Source of the DNA: Gracilaria vermiculophylla
Lineage: Eukaryota > Rhodophyta > Florideophyceae > Gracilariales > Gracilariaceae
DNA: 64,000 bases
NCBI GenBank assembly: GCA_019155205.2
Contig: JAHNZQ020000181.1
Span: 755,513 to 819,512 of the forward strand
Reading direction: 5' to 3'
Shown here: positions 29,131 to 38,451 of the stretch, piece after piece
How the letters are laid out: every line of letters begins with the position of its first letter
Position numbering within the stretch: the first letter of the stretch is position 1
Notes under the pieces: model-generated
Databases searched by the model: none
The model's input: the letters and a program-made list of their open reading frames with translations, nothing else
Told to the model about the DNA's origin: nothing
Made by a program: the position numbers and the translations under genes

Positions 29131-29336
29131 TGGACGTGCTGGTGGTGCCGTCGCAGCTGACGCCGTTCGCCAAGCGCGTGCACGGCGGCGCGCTGGCCGT
29201 CAACCCCGGGCTGGCGGCGCGCGACGCGAGCGGCGGCACGTACGCCGAGATGGCGCTGCCGCTGCACGACGTGCGGCGGCCGCGCGCCGCGCGCGCCAAC
29301 GAGCAGCTGGCGCACGTCAACGTCGTGCGCCTGTAG
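27321..29336 (+). CDS. POLA2: DNA polymerase alpha subunit B (POLA2/Pol12)
   Basis: 671 residues, the usual size for the regulatory B subunit of the polymerase alpha-primase complex, which primes DNA synthesis. An N-terminal helical region (to ~75) is followed by a Ser/Pro linker with SPGPTPTRISSVDEFF, typical of the family and a possible phosphorylation site. The OB-fold is seen as AGRVRTEL...SVMLENEDGNRIKLDL...VFLVPGMVVVVEGVN. The inactive phosphoesterase domain has VIVAAGPFT, PDVVLLAGPFVS, FVLLPSLHDVQHD, a DRLGAIASCMLRQQSFYP block and VLVVPSQLTPFAK. Gly/Asp and Ala runs expand the loops. The start ATG follows the decamer repeat; upstream in-frame sequence is low-complexity. Confidence 0.95.
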
Positions 29337-29363
29337 CGCCGCGCCGCCACTGCCATTGACACG

Positions 29364-29630
29364 GGCGCGCCGCGCTCCACTCGCCGCATGAGCTGCACTG
29401 CGACCGTCCACCGACGAGGGCGCGCCGCGCTCGACTTGTCCGTTTTGCTGCACTGCGACCAACTGGCAAAGGCGCGCCGCGCTCCACTCGCCGCATGAGT
29501 TTGCACTGCGACCAACCACCAAAGGCGCGCCGCGCTCGACTTGTCCGTTTTGCCGCGCTGCGACTGCCATTGACTCCGGCGCGCCGCGCTCGACTCGTGT
29601 GCAGTTGCCGCACTGCCACCAACATCGACG
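29364..29630. repeat. ~53-bp minisatellite of alternating A and B units
   Basis: Five units each start GGCGCGCCGCGCT. Units 1 and 3 continue CCACTCGCCGCATGAG (A); units 2 and 4 continue CGACTTGTCCGTTTTG (B); unit 5 is intermediate. All carry a GCACTGCGACCA-like block. The array begins 28 bp after the POLA2 stop codon. The A-B-A-B order implies that a dimer was duplicated. Confidence 0.85.
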
Positions 29631-29695
29631 CGCGCCGTGCTGCACGTGGCGCTGTGCGCCTGTGCTGAGCATCTGTTTGGCCGCGGCACGTGTGC

Positions 29696-29827
29696 CGCGT
29701 GTACGCGCTGTGGACACGCAACGTGTGTCGCGTGTATGCGCTGCGGACACGCAACGTGTGCCGCGTGTACGCGCTGTGGCGTGGCAACGTGTGCTGCGTG
29801 TGCGCGCTGCGGCAACGCCGAATGTGC
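29696..29827. repeat. Four-unit 33-bp minisatellite
   Basis: Units at 29696, 29729, 29762 and 29795, each about CGCGTGTACGCGCTG followed by TGGACACGCAACGTGTGC. The period is 11 codons, so several frames stay open. One plus-strand frame reads a Cys-rich repeat (CxACxRCGHAT), but it has no ATG upstream of the array. Confidence 0.85.
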
Positions 29828-30759
29828 GAGCGTCATGGAGAGCTGGTGCGCGCGGCGGCGGCACGGAACGCGGGGCGGGTGTGGGAGAGACGAAGACGAG
29901 GACGAAGACGAAGATGGGTGCGGGTGGAGCACATGCGGGCGCCGCTTGTGGCAGCTGTCTCGTGTGCGCGGCGGCAGCGGCCGCCTGACGAGCACGCTGA
30001 GTGCTGCGCTGTTGGAGAGACGCGCGCACCGACCATACCGTGCGTACGCCGCACGCGCTGCGCCGTCGGAGGCGGTTTGTGTTGCGCCGCGCGCCCGCCC
30101 TCGAGACCGCGCGCATGCGATGCTTGCTGCCAGCTTCGCCGCGCTGTTTGTCCGCATGAGCGCCGCGCCGCCCGCGTCTGCCTCTTGCTCGCCCGTCGCC
30201 GCTTCCACACTGCCACCGCACCAATGCCAATCCACACTGCTTGCTGCCGCCACGCGTGCCCTCCCTCCTCCGCGTTGCGCCCCGCTGTTCGCCACCCCAT
30301 CGTCCCTTCTCCCCGCAGATTCGTCCGTACCGCTTCCCGAAACGGCTGCAGCGCCACACACGTGCCCCGCTTGCGCCCTATAACCCCATGTCTCATGTCT
30401 CGTGTCTCGCGCCATGCGCCGCCTCACGTGCCGCCCCCTCCGCATCCATTCACGTTCGCGCACAAGTGTACTTCGCGACAACCCCTCAACCTTTTGCTTA
30501 TAGCTGTGCAACGCTCCCACACCGCCGCACCCATCAGCAGCACAACATGCGCAATTACCAAAGCACCGTACCATACTTGCGACCGACCAACCAACCGTGT
30601 CGCGTGCACGTCGCTTTATTGCTCTTTCATTCACCCGTCCACTGTCCTTCACTCATTTACACTATTGCCTACATACATGTAATACATATGTACACATGCT
30701 CACATGCTCGCGCGCTAAAATAAAAAGTCCCCAACACTGCCCCTCCTCCAACAACCGCC
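29828..30759. other. Spacer, no gene recognised
   Basis: About 930 bp. It has a (GA)-rich acidic-codon stretch (about 29893-29915), then mixed GC-rich sequence that turns AT-richer from about 30470. AATAAAA-like motifs on the minus strand near 30720 may serve the aldolase 3' end. Open frames on both strands lack domain signal. Confidence 0.45.
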
Positions 30760-31992
30760 TCAAACCAAGCGAAGCGGTTGGAAGTTTCTCGTCTTGCCCC
30801 CGGGAGACGGGTGCGGTCCACTGTACTTTCCAAGCTGCGCCTCGCCGTTCGCCTTGGCCAGCTGCGCCAGCAGCTCTTGCGCCTTTTGCTTGTTCGCGTC
30901 GTCCCCGCCCCACGTCCGCAGAACCGCCATCTGCAGCGCCCGCCCGTACGAGAAGTTGAGGCTCCACGGCGCCCTCTCCGACCCCGCGATCGTGTTGAGC
31001 AGGTTCAGATTCTCCGTCGCCTCCTGGTCGCTCATGCCGCCGGACAGGAAGTGGATGCCGCCCATGGCCGCCGGCACGCCCCGCATCATCGTCCGCAGCG
31101 TGTACCGCGCCACCGTCTCCCCGTCGCACTGCTGCGCGCAGTCCGTGCCGGGGTTCACCATGTTGGGCTTGAGCAGCGCGCCCTCCAGGCACACGTCGAA
31201 CTCGTTGAGCGCGCGGAACGTGAAGCTCAGCACGCGCTCCGTGAAGTACGCCGTCTCGTCGATGCCGTGGTCGCCGTCCAGCAGCACCTCGGGCTCCACG
31301 ATGGGCACCAGCCCGCACGCCTGCGAGATGTGCGCGTAGCGCGCCAGCGCGTGCGCGTTCTCCACGATGGCCGCGTCGGACGGCGCGCCGTCGCCGCGCC
31401 CGATGCGCATCACGGCGCGCCACTTGGCGAAGCGCGCGCCCTGCTCGTAGTACCGGCGGCAGCGCTCCGCGAGCCCGTCCAGCCCGGTGGTGGCCGTCTC
31501 GCCGCGCGTGCGCGGCAGCGCCGTCAGCCCGGTGTCCACCTTGATGCCGGCCACGATGCCCTTGGCCGCCAGCACGTCCACGAACGGCGTGCCGTCCGCC
31601 GCGCTCTGGTACAGCGTCTCCTCGAACATGATGGCGCCGGCGATGTGGTCGCCAATGTCCGCCGTGTACAGCAGCTCCCTCCAGCGCCGCCGGTTGTGCT
31701 CCGTGTTGTCCAGCCCGATCGTCGCCAGCCGCTTGCCCGTCGTGGAGTTGGACTCGTCGCTGGCCAGGATGCCCGAGCCGCGCGACGCCACGTACCGCGC
31801 CGTCTCCTTCAGCTCCGCCGCGTACGGGTTTTGCGTCTCGAACACGCCGGCCTCGAACGTCATGCGCGGCGAGCACGGTCGGCGCTGGCGCGGCAGGCGC
31901 GGCACGACGGGCGGCGCGAAGCAGCCAGCGCCGAGCGCGGGGCGGCAGGAGGAGCGCGGCAGCGGCGCGCCGGCGACAAAGCAAGCGCTCAT
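30760..31992 (-). CDS. Fructose-bisphosphate aldolase, class I, plastid type
   Basis: 410 residues. It cleaves or forms fructose-1,6-bisphosphate in glycolysis and the Calvin cycle. Class I (Schiff-base) features: the GILASDES motif near 74-81, KVDTGL (Lys151), and the Schiff-base Lys275 in LLKPNMV, followed by the GGMSDQEATENLN block. The first ~43 residues, with several Arg and Cys and no acids, extend beyond the catalytic start (MTFEAGVFETQNPYAAEL) and fit a plastid transit peptide. The start ATG is directly downstream, on the sense strand, of a long poly-C tract (poly-G on the plus strand). Plastid location is inferred from the extension only. Confidence 0.93.
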   Translation of the reverse strand: MSACFVAGAPLPRSSCRPALGAGCFAPPVVPRLPRQRRPCSPRMTFEAGVFETQNPYAAELKETARYVASRGSGILASDESNSTTGKRLATIGLDNTEHNRRRWRELLYTADIGDHIAGAIMFEETLYQSAADGTPFVDVLAAKGIVAGIKVDTGLTALPRTRGETATTGLDGLAERCRRYYEQGARFAKWRAVMRIGRGDGAPSDAAIVENAHALARYAHISQACGLVPIVEPEVLLDGDHGIDETAYFTERVLSFTFRALNEFDVCLEGALLKPNMVNPGTDCAQQCDGETVARYTLRTMMRGVPAAMGGIHFLSGGMSDQEATENLNLLNTIAGSERAPWSLNFSYGRALQMAVLRTWGGDDANKQKAQELLAQLAKANGEAQLGKYSGPHPSPGGKTRNFQPLRLV

Positions 31993-32078
31993 CGTGGGCG
32001 GAAGTGTGGTGGGGGGGGGGGGGGGGGGGGGGGGGGGGGAACGAATACAACCCGCGGGGGGCCCCGGGGGGGGGGGGG

Positions 32079-32165
<87 letters not shown>

Positions 32166-32754
32166 GGAGAACGAATACAACACGCTGGATGCCTCGGCGG
32201 GACGGGGACGCTGTGTGCGAGGCGGCGGCGATGCGGCGCTGCGGCGCTTCGGCGATGCGACATGATGCGCCAAGCCTCGGAGCTACCGGAGGCGCGGGCG
32301 CAGATTGGCGGTGGCGCGGCGAATGGCAAGGGCGCCCAATGCGCACGCGCCAAGTGCCGCGCTGCCCATCGTAAAAAATGCGCGGCGCAAGCTCTCTGAG
32401 GGAGCTTTCCGAGGGAGCTTTCCGCGCGCTAGCTCATGGCGCCAAGTGGGCGCCACTCCACGTGGCCACGGACTCCCGTCGTACACGTGGCGATGGCGCG
32501 TTCGGGCAAGGTGTTGCACGTGCAACGCACGACGCGCGCGCGCTGTTCCATCGCTTGGCTCCAGTCTTCCAGAAGGCGCAGCGGCGCCACCTCGCGGCCT
32601 CCGTTTCTACCTTCGTACCGGCGCCCGCCCCCCTCCCCCCTCGACACCCCCACCCGCGCGCCGCCTCTCCGCCCCGCCCCGCCCCACCTCCCCCGCCGCC
32701 GCTCCCCGCCGCGCAGTCGCCTCCTCACTCCTTCGCCGCCGCACCTTGCCGCCC
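31993..32754. promoter_or_regulatory. Divergent promoter region, aldolase / HECT ligase
   Basis: 762 bp. Next to the aldolase is the poly-G complex; next to the HECT gene is a C-rich sense stretch (about 32625-32710). GAACGAATACAAC occurs twice (about 32039 and 32168), on either side of the main G run, as a direct repeat. No gene seen. Confidence 0.55.
32010..32164. repeat. Poly-G tracts
   Basis: A first run of about 30 G (to 32039), a short GC-rich break, then a run of about 80-100 G (to 32164) with one C interruption. The true lengths are uncertain because homopolymers assemble poorly. On the sense strand of the aldolase gene this is poly-C, starting ~20 bp upstream of its ATG. Confidence 0.85.
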
Positions 32755-35700
32755 ATGCAGTTCTTCGACCGCCCGCGCACTCGCATCGCTCTCAGGGGGT
32801 CGTCCTCGCGCTCCGCCACCTCGCAGCAGCTCGTCGCGGAGGCCAAGAAGGCGCGCTTGCAGCGCGCTCACCTCCGCGCCCAGCATGCCGCCGCCACCAG
32901 CATTCAATCCGCCTATCGCGCGCGCCACGCCCTCGACGCCGCCGCCCAACAGCTCGCCGCGCTTCCGCAAACCGCCCGCGACGCGCGCGCCTCCCTCATG
33001 TCGCTGCTCGTGGTCGCCGGCTCGCTCGCCGAGCAGCCCAACAGCGTTGCCGCCCGCGTCGCCGCATTGCTAAGTCGCGTCGCCCGCAGGGACTTTCTCC
33101 CGCGCTTCGTCTCCCTGCTGGCCGATGCCGTCCACACCCGCCATGCCCCTCTCCGTCTGTCCTCTGCGCCGCAACGCATGATTGTCGATGCCATTGCGCT
33201 CGTTCTGGCCATCGTCAACCATCAGCTCCAGCTGCATCTGTCTGCACAACAGCCGCAATCCACAGCCCCGCCCGCCCTGCTTAACTTTTGCACCCGCGCC
33301 CAATCCACTGCACTCACTCTTGCAAGACACCTCACCCCTAACTCCCTGTTAGCTTACGCAAAGTCCGCCCTCTTTGTTCACGTCGCCAATCTCTTCCACA
33401 CCTTTGCGACGCTGCACGTTCCGCAGCCGCACATCTCGTCTCTTACTTGCCTCACCGATGTACTTCTCCAGCCCCTGTCCCACCCGAGCGTGCCGTCAAA
33501 CGTCTCCAACATATTGTACAGACAATTTGCTGTTTCCTTGCTTTGCGTTCCCTCCTTCTTGCAAGTTTACCCCCTCACCGCCAATGTAACCCTACGAAAC
33601 ACACTCATTCACGCGCTGGCGTTTGCGGAACAGCCACCGCTTGAGAACGCATTTGACTACGATTTTGCCAGCACACTCACGTCTTTGTCCGAGCGCCAAG
33701 CCACCATCATGCTCTCCAACATTCTGCAAGTGCAGCACAACACGTGGAATGTGTCGGACCAACACGCATTGGGCTCCTTGACAATGGTCATATCTGTGCT
33801 TCTTTCGTCGCTCCCGAAAGACGTCATCCTCGTCGATCCGAATAAAGACGACGAAGACGACGATGATGGCGATGATGACTATCGCCTCAGCGACGGACAA
33901 GTCGACGAGAAGGCAGCCGCCGAAGCCTTGGAGATGAAGAAGGTTGTTCGACAACTCAGTGCGTCCATGACCCAAATCATGTCCGAAGATAATGTGCGTG
34001 CACTCATGGCCGTCGCTGTCAAACAGGGAAGAGGCGCCGTCATAAACGTCTGCAAACTGCTGAGTTTTCTGCTGAGGAAGCACCCCGCAATGACCAACAG
34101 CTTCCAGACAGCCCTGGCTTGTTGGCGCCGCCCGAGGTCGGGGCCCAAACAGCACATTCTCAAGTCGTTGTGGCGAATTTGTCGCGAATCGCACCCGGAA
34201 GACGGTAGCCCGAACTCCAGCTCGGACAGGGTGATGCTCATCAGTCCAGACACTTCCCCGGTCTTGTTGGTGTTTGCAACCGTCTACTCCTATCTTTTGT
34301 ACATACAAGATGCTGATGAAATGTTTGACTCGGGGTGGCCGTTTTGTACGGACGATGTGCGAGAAATCGCCTCTGTCATGAAGGACTTTCTGTACATTGC
34401 CATTTTCGTCAGACCGATCAGCTCCTTACCGGGAGGCACCGATATCCAGAACGCTGCTGCCCTGCGCGAGGAGCCTGGCCTCATTGAGGAGATTTCACGC
34501 CTGCTATCGCGACTGTATGCGTGCGACTCCCAACGCCCCTTCCGGAGCGACGATTCGTTCTGGCTCGCGGGAAGGGGTGCCTTGTCTTCCTCCGCATTTC
34601 TGCAGGACGCCATCGAGGCAGGCCCCGAGGCTCTGTTGCGAGCCCCAAGCGTGACATCCATCAACGGAATTCGCCAGGCCTCTTACGGCACCAACAGAAA
34701 GTCGCTCGTGAACGGTGCCGCAGAGCTTCTTCGCATTGCTCCGTTCCTTATCCCGTTTTCATCGCGGGCAAAGGTGTTCCAGAACTGGATCGCCGAGGAG
34801 AGGCACAAGGCCAATGACGGGGCGTTTATCTTTCCAAACGCTGCGCACCGCTTGTCCGTGCGCAGAAACTTTATTTTTCAGGACGCGTACCGGGAAATGA
34901 ACGGACTCGGGTCGGGGTTGAAGTCCACCGTTCGCGTGAAGTTCATCGATGAGCATGGGATTGAGGAGGCCGGTATCGACGGCGGGGGCGTTTTCAAGGA
35001 GTTCATGCACGAGGTTTTACGGATAGGTTTCTCCCCGTATCCGTACGGGCTGTTCAAAGAAACTCCCGACGGCCGTCTTTATCCCAATCCAGACGCACCG
35101 GTTGGAAATGAGGACTTTAGAGAGCAGTTTGCTTTCCTTGGTCGCCTTCTGGGCAAGGCAGTTTTCGATGGTGTGCTTGTCAATGTTCCTTTGGCCAAGT
35201 TCTTTCTTTCCAAGATACTCGGGCAGTTCAACTACCCCATTGACCTGGGGTCTCTGGACCCCGAGCTGTACAAGCACATGAAGTTCCTCAAAAACTGTGA
35301 CCCATCTGTGGTGGAAGATCTAGGATTGAACTTTACGGTTGCAAACAACGCGTATGGCGCCGTGAAGGAAATTGAGCTCGTCAAGAATGGCAGAAACATA
35401 CCCGTGACTGCCGCAAACAGAATCGAATACATGCACCGGGTCGCAAACTATCGTATGAACACCCAAATCCGAGAGCAAAGCGAATCGTTTCTTCGAGGAT
35501 TTTCGGAGGTGGTGCCCTCTCATTTCATCCGTCTCTTTTCTCACGAGGAGTTGCAACTCTTGATTTCTGGAAAGACTGGCCAGATCGACCTTGAAGATCT
35601 GCAAAGAAATACAAATTACTCTGGAGGGTACGATGAGAACACGCCGGTGATCAAGTGGTTCTGGGAAGTCATGGAGGAGCTCAGTCCAGAAGAGCAGAGT

Positions 35701-35922
35701 AAGATGCTGCAGTTCGTCACGTCATCGCCGAGGGCGCCTTTACTTGGGTTCTCATACCTCGTTCCCAGTTTTTGCATCCATCGTGCCGAGGGGGATATTC
35801 GTTTGCCGACGGCTTCAACGTGCATGAATCTTCTCAAACTGCCGCAGTACAAATCGCTCGATGTGGTCCGGGACAAAATCCGTTATGCCTTGGAATCAAA
35901 CGCTGGGTTTGACCTTAGTTAA
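32755..35922 (+). CDS. HECT-type E3 ubiquitin ligase, UBE3B/UBE3C-like
   Basis: 1055 residues. It transfers ubiquitin through a catalytic thioester. The N-terminus carries an IQ motif (AATSIQSAYRARHAL, about 43-57), as in UBE3B/UBE3C/Hul5 and plant UPL6/7. A helical middle has an acidic insert (DDEDDDDGDDD, near 365). The HECT domain occupies the C-terminal ~350 residues: GGGVFKEF, LGKAVFDGVLVNVPLAKFFL, the LQLLISG...NTNYSGGY segment, and the catalytic Cys1023 in LPTASTCMNLLKLP, with the usual ~30 residues after it. The start was chosen at the ATG of the conserved MQFF-like beginning; the frame is open upstream through promoter repeats. GC content falls from 5' to 3'. Confidence 0.95.
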   Translation: MQFFDRPRTRIALRGSSSRSATSQQLVAEAKKARLQRAHLRAQHAAATSIQSAYRARHALDAAAQQLAALPQTARDARASLMSLLVVAGSLAEQPNSVAARVAALLSRVARRDFLPRFVSLLADAVHTRHAPLRLSSAPQRMIVDAIALVLAIVNHQLQLHLSAQQPQSTAPPALLNFCTRAQSTALTLARHLTPNSLLAYAKSALFVHVANLFHTFATLHVPQPHISSLTCLTDVLLQPLSHPSVPSNVSNILYRQFAVSLLCVPSFLQVYPLTANVTLRNTLIHALAFAEQPPLENAFDYDFASTLTSLSERQATIMLSNILQVQHNTWNVSDQHALGSLTMVISVLLSSLPKDVILVDPNKDDEDDDDGDDDYRLSDGQVDEKAAAEALEMKKVVRQLSASMTQIMSEDNVRALMAVAVKQGRGAVINVCKLLSFLLRKHPAMTNSFQTALACWRRPRSGPKQHILKSLWRICRESHPEDGSPNSSSDRVMLISPDTSPVLLVFATVYSYLLYIQDADEMFDSGWPFCTDDVREIASVMKDFLYIAIFVRPISSLPGGTDIQNAAALREEPGLIEEISRLLSRLYACDSQRPFRSDDSFWLAGRGALSSSAFLQDAIEAGPEALLRAPSVTSINGIRQASYGTNRKSLVNGAAELLRIAPFLIPFSSRAKVFQNWIAEERHKANDGAFIFPNAAHRLSVRRNFIFQDAYREMNGLGSGLKSTVRVKFIDEHGIEEAGIDGGGVFKEFMHEVLRIGFSPYPYGLFKETPDGRLYPNPDAPVGNEDFREQFAFLGRLLGKAVFDGVLVNVPLAKFFLSKILGQFNYPIDLGSLDPELYKHMKFLKNCDPSVVEDLGLNFTVANNAYGAVKEIELVKNGRNIPVTAANRIEYMHRVANYRMNTQIREQSESFLRGFSEVVPSHFIRLFSHEELQLLISGKTGQIDLEDLQRNTNYSGGYDENTPVIKWFWEVMEELSPEEQSKMLQFVTSSPRAPLLGFSYLVPSFCIHRAEGDIRLPTASTCMNLLKLPQYKSLDVVRDKIRYALESNAGFDLS

Positions 35923-38451
35923 ACCGCAAATAGAACTTGTAGACATTCTTTTGACGTCTTCTGGTTAGGCTCGACTGCGTAGAGTTGTACACCCAGCAGA
36001 CGTTTTTTTTTTGACTTTGGAGATTGGACAGGGACTCTTCTAAATCACCGGTCATCTGCAAAATAGCTGTTGGGTTCTCCTTGAAATACAATCAAAACAA
36101 ACCTCAAAGGTAATGCTTCTTTATTTTTGCGCTGGGACAGATTCCTTTCTCGGACTTTGAAAGGGACTTAACTTGCTCTTTCATTCTCTCTCTCTGCCGG
36201 CATTGAGCGCAAGAGTCGCAACTGGACGGCGCGCTGTCTTCATTGTCGGCCATGTGGGACATTATGGCATTGTCGCAACGCAGCGATCTTATGGCGGGTC
36301 TGAGGGAACTTTCTTCTGGTGCTCGCCATGGCTCCTGAGAATTTCCAGGAAGACCGTGGTTGGAGAACAATGTGAAACATCCAGAAGACCGTGAATGCGA
36401 GGGGGGGGGGGGGGGTCTTTGGCTATAGATTGGTTAACGTTGCAACATATGTTACGACTTTTTCACCTTTATGTGACAATAAAAACTAAGAACGGTACCC
36501 CTACACAACGTAGAGGCCTTTCATTTCCGTGAAGCCATGACAGTATAGTTGTTTAAACCATTTCCGAAAGTTATGCTACTTAGAAAAGAAAAGAGATGCA
36601 CTCTCATTTTATTCTAAACAGAACTGTTCCTTTTTTTTTTCTTCTCGGCTTGAACCGCCGGACGCTTGGAAGGGCAAGACGTTCTTCGGGAGCCCTCGCG
36701 TGCGAAAACGTTCCTCTGGTGCACGCAAGAACATGAAACGAGTGGATCGAAACGATGGCCTCCTCCGGCAAACTTATTACGCTGGAAATGAAGCAACCAC
36801 TTGAGGAGGTGCTTGACCGAGTCATGAAAAAGTCCCAATGCCTGATTGACATGTGCACCCCCCAGGCCGTGTTGGAGAGGCTGTCGATTGAGCATCGTGC
36901 AAGAGCAAAATGAGACACTCTCTGGTCAACACGTCCATTGCAGGAGCGCAACGCCGTGCGTCGTGCGGGCATTCGCGGCAGTCGCCAATGCGGAACACGG
37001 GCCCGGAGACGGCCGGCAACTAGTCGGAACAGAAAAAAAGCTTCTCCGCTTCGTTGCGGGCGCGGGCGGGCGTAGGGGGTGGGCAGAACGCGCCGCCGGT
37101 ACATGCGTCTGACGACGGACGTGAGACGATGTGGCAGCACATTGTTTCAAAACGGAATTTGTTCGTGTGCCCTGGTTCGAGTGCTTGGCGGAGAGATGCC
37201 TGGAGTGAACGCTCGCGCCCGACGGACTTCTTGAGAGAACGCTCATGCCCTGCGGACTGGCGATTCTACGCACGGTATGGATCTGTGAAGAACGGAATGG
37301 ATGTTGCACGCGGATGTGACTCGCAAAGCCACCACCCTCTGTCGCAGATATTATAAGTATGAGCGACCCTAAGAGTTTCCCGAGCGCCAATGCTCTGAAC
37401 ATAAAGTATTCTGTACTGTATCTGAGAAGCGATCAATGAGCTTTCCATATATCGCAGAAAAGAATTTATTTCCTGGTGCAAGCGCTCTCAGATAGACTCG
37501 CGTCTTCGCCACCGTCGTCTCTTTCGAGCAGCAGCCGGCTCTGAGCCAAGCCTACTGCTGCTGGCAACCACTTGAGTCGGAGGCGGCCCGCTCGCTAGTC
37601 TAGTTTGTCCACGCCATGGAGGAAGTGTACTTCATGTGTGTGTGTGTGTATGTGTTTGTCATGTAATTTCTCGCTAAAAGCCCTTTGATATGTGACCGTA
37701 CGAACAGTACTCGTCGCAATATAAAGGTCAGTCACCATGGAATCTAATTTTCTCGCAACTAGAGAGCAATGAGCAAAGATTCTGATTGTGGCCATTTAAA
37801 ATAAGCTCTGGTATGTCCAGTCGAGTGAAGAGCATATTTGTTTAGTAGAGGCCAAGCTCGAACTCCATTTGAAAACATGTGAGAACGAGATCCGGAATAC
37901 GCAAATGCTGCACACGCTGATAAGACCTGCTCGAAAAGAGAGCTCTAGGGAATGGCAAAAAACATGGCAAGATGGAAAACTGTTTTCCACGTGACTTGTA
38001 TAAACCTGATCTCTTCCATACGCTGCGTCCAACTTGAGCTATATAGATGACGCACAAGTCTTTAAAGTTTTGAAAAGGAAATAAGGAGTTGAAAGGCAGA
38101 ATAGAGAACTTCAAATTTCTGCGGTCGTCAAGTGAACAACAAAGCCAGTGATTTCTGTGCAATGTATCTCATACTCTGGTTAAATTAAAGGCTGCAATGG
38201 TTGCCATTTGAACCCGAGGGTTGAAGCTAATCAACGGGCGACCGTTAAGGCCAGGCGTCGGAATCTTTTTTGCCAAAGAAGAGAACACCCTTATTTCTCT
38301 CGCATTCTGTGAGCAGAGCGAGTCAAAGACTTTCTCCCAGCAAACGTGCACTCTCGAGAGGACCAATTATGTCACCAGATAGTGGAGCTCCCGTTTCGTC
38401 CCCCTGTACTTGAGCCAACTTTCTTTTCTTCCCCTACGAAAGCGAGCAGAT
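35923..38451. other. 2.5-kb intergenic region, few supported features
   Basis: AT-richer than its surroundings. It has a poly-T run near 36004, a poly-G run (about 36399-36415), several AATAAA-like signals, and an imperfect direct repeat GAACGCTCGCGCCC / GAACGCTCATGCCC (about 37207 and 37235). Short frames on both strands have no domain. The best candidate small gene is annotated separately at 36755. Confidence 0.45.
36755..36913 (+). CDS. Possible 52-residue small protein
   Basis: ATG at 36755, TGA at 36911-36913. The translation begins MASSGKLITLEMKQPLEEVL and looks protein-like, with an amphipathic, probably helical composition and no low complexity. An in-frame stop lies 21 bp upstream. 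No family recognised; it could also be one exon of a longer gene or chance. The opposite strand is also open here, which lowers confidence. Confidence 0.3.
   Translation: MASSGKLITLEMKQPLEEVLDRVMKKSQCLIDMCTPQAVLERLSIEHRARAK

Noticed and set aside
25218..30359. 1713-codon open frame on the minus strand
   Set aside because: It runs antisense through POLA2 and in another frame through the AAA gene. Composition is Arg/Ala/Gly noise from GC-rich codons, with no motif.
29637..30383. 248-codon Cys-rich frame as a real gene
   Set aside because: It begins with GTG, has no ATG before the repeat, and both strands stay open because the repeat length is a multiple of three. Kept only as a finding.
36604..37140. 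178-codon minus-strand frame
   Set aside because: Composition is Arg/Ser-rich without a domain; the opposite strand holds the more protein-like small frame.
37168..37190. tRNA T-arm-like GGTTCGAGTGC
   Set aside because: The flanking bases do not form a T stem and no other tRNA part is present.
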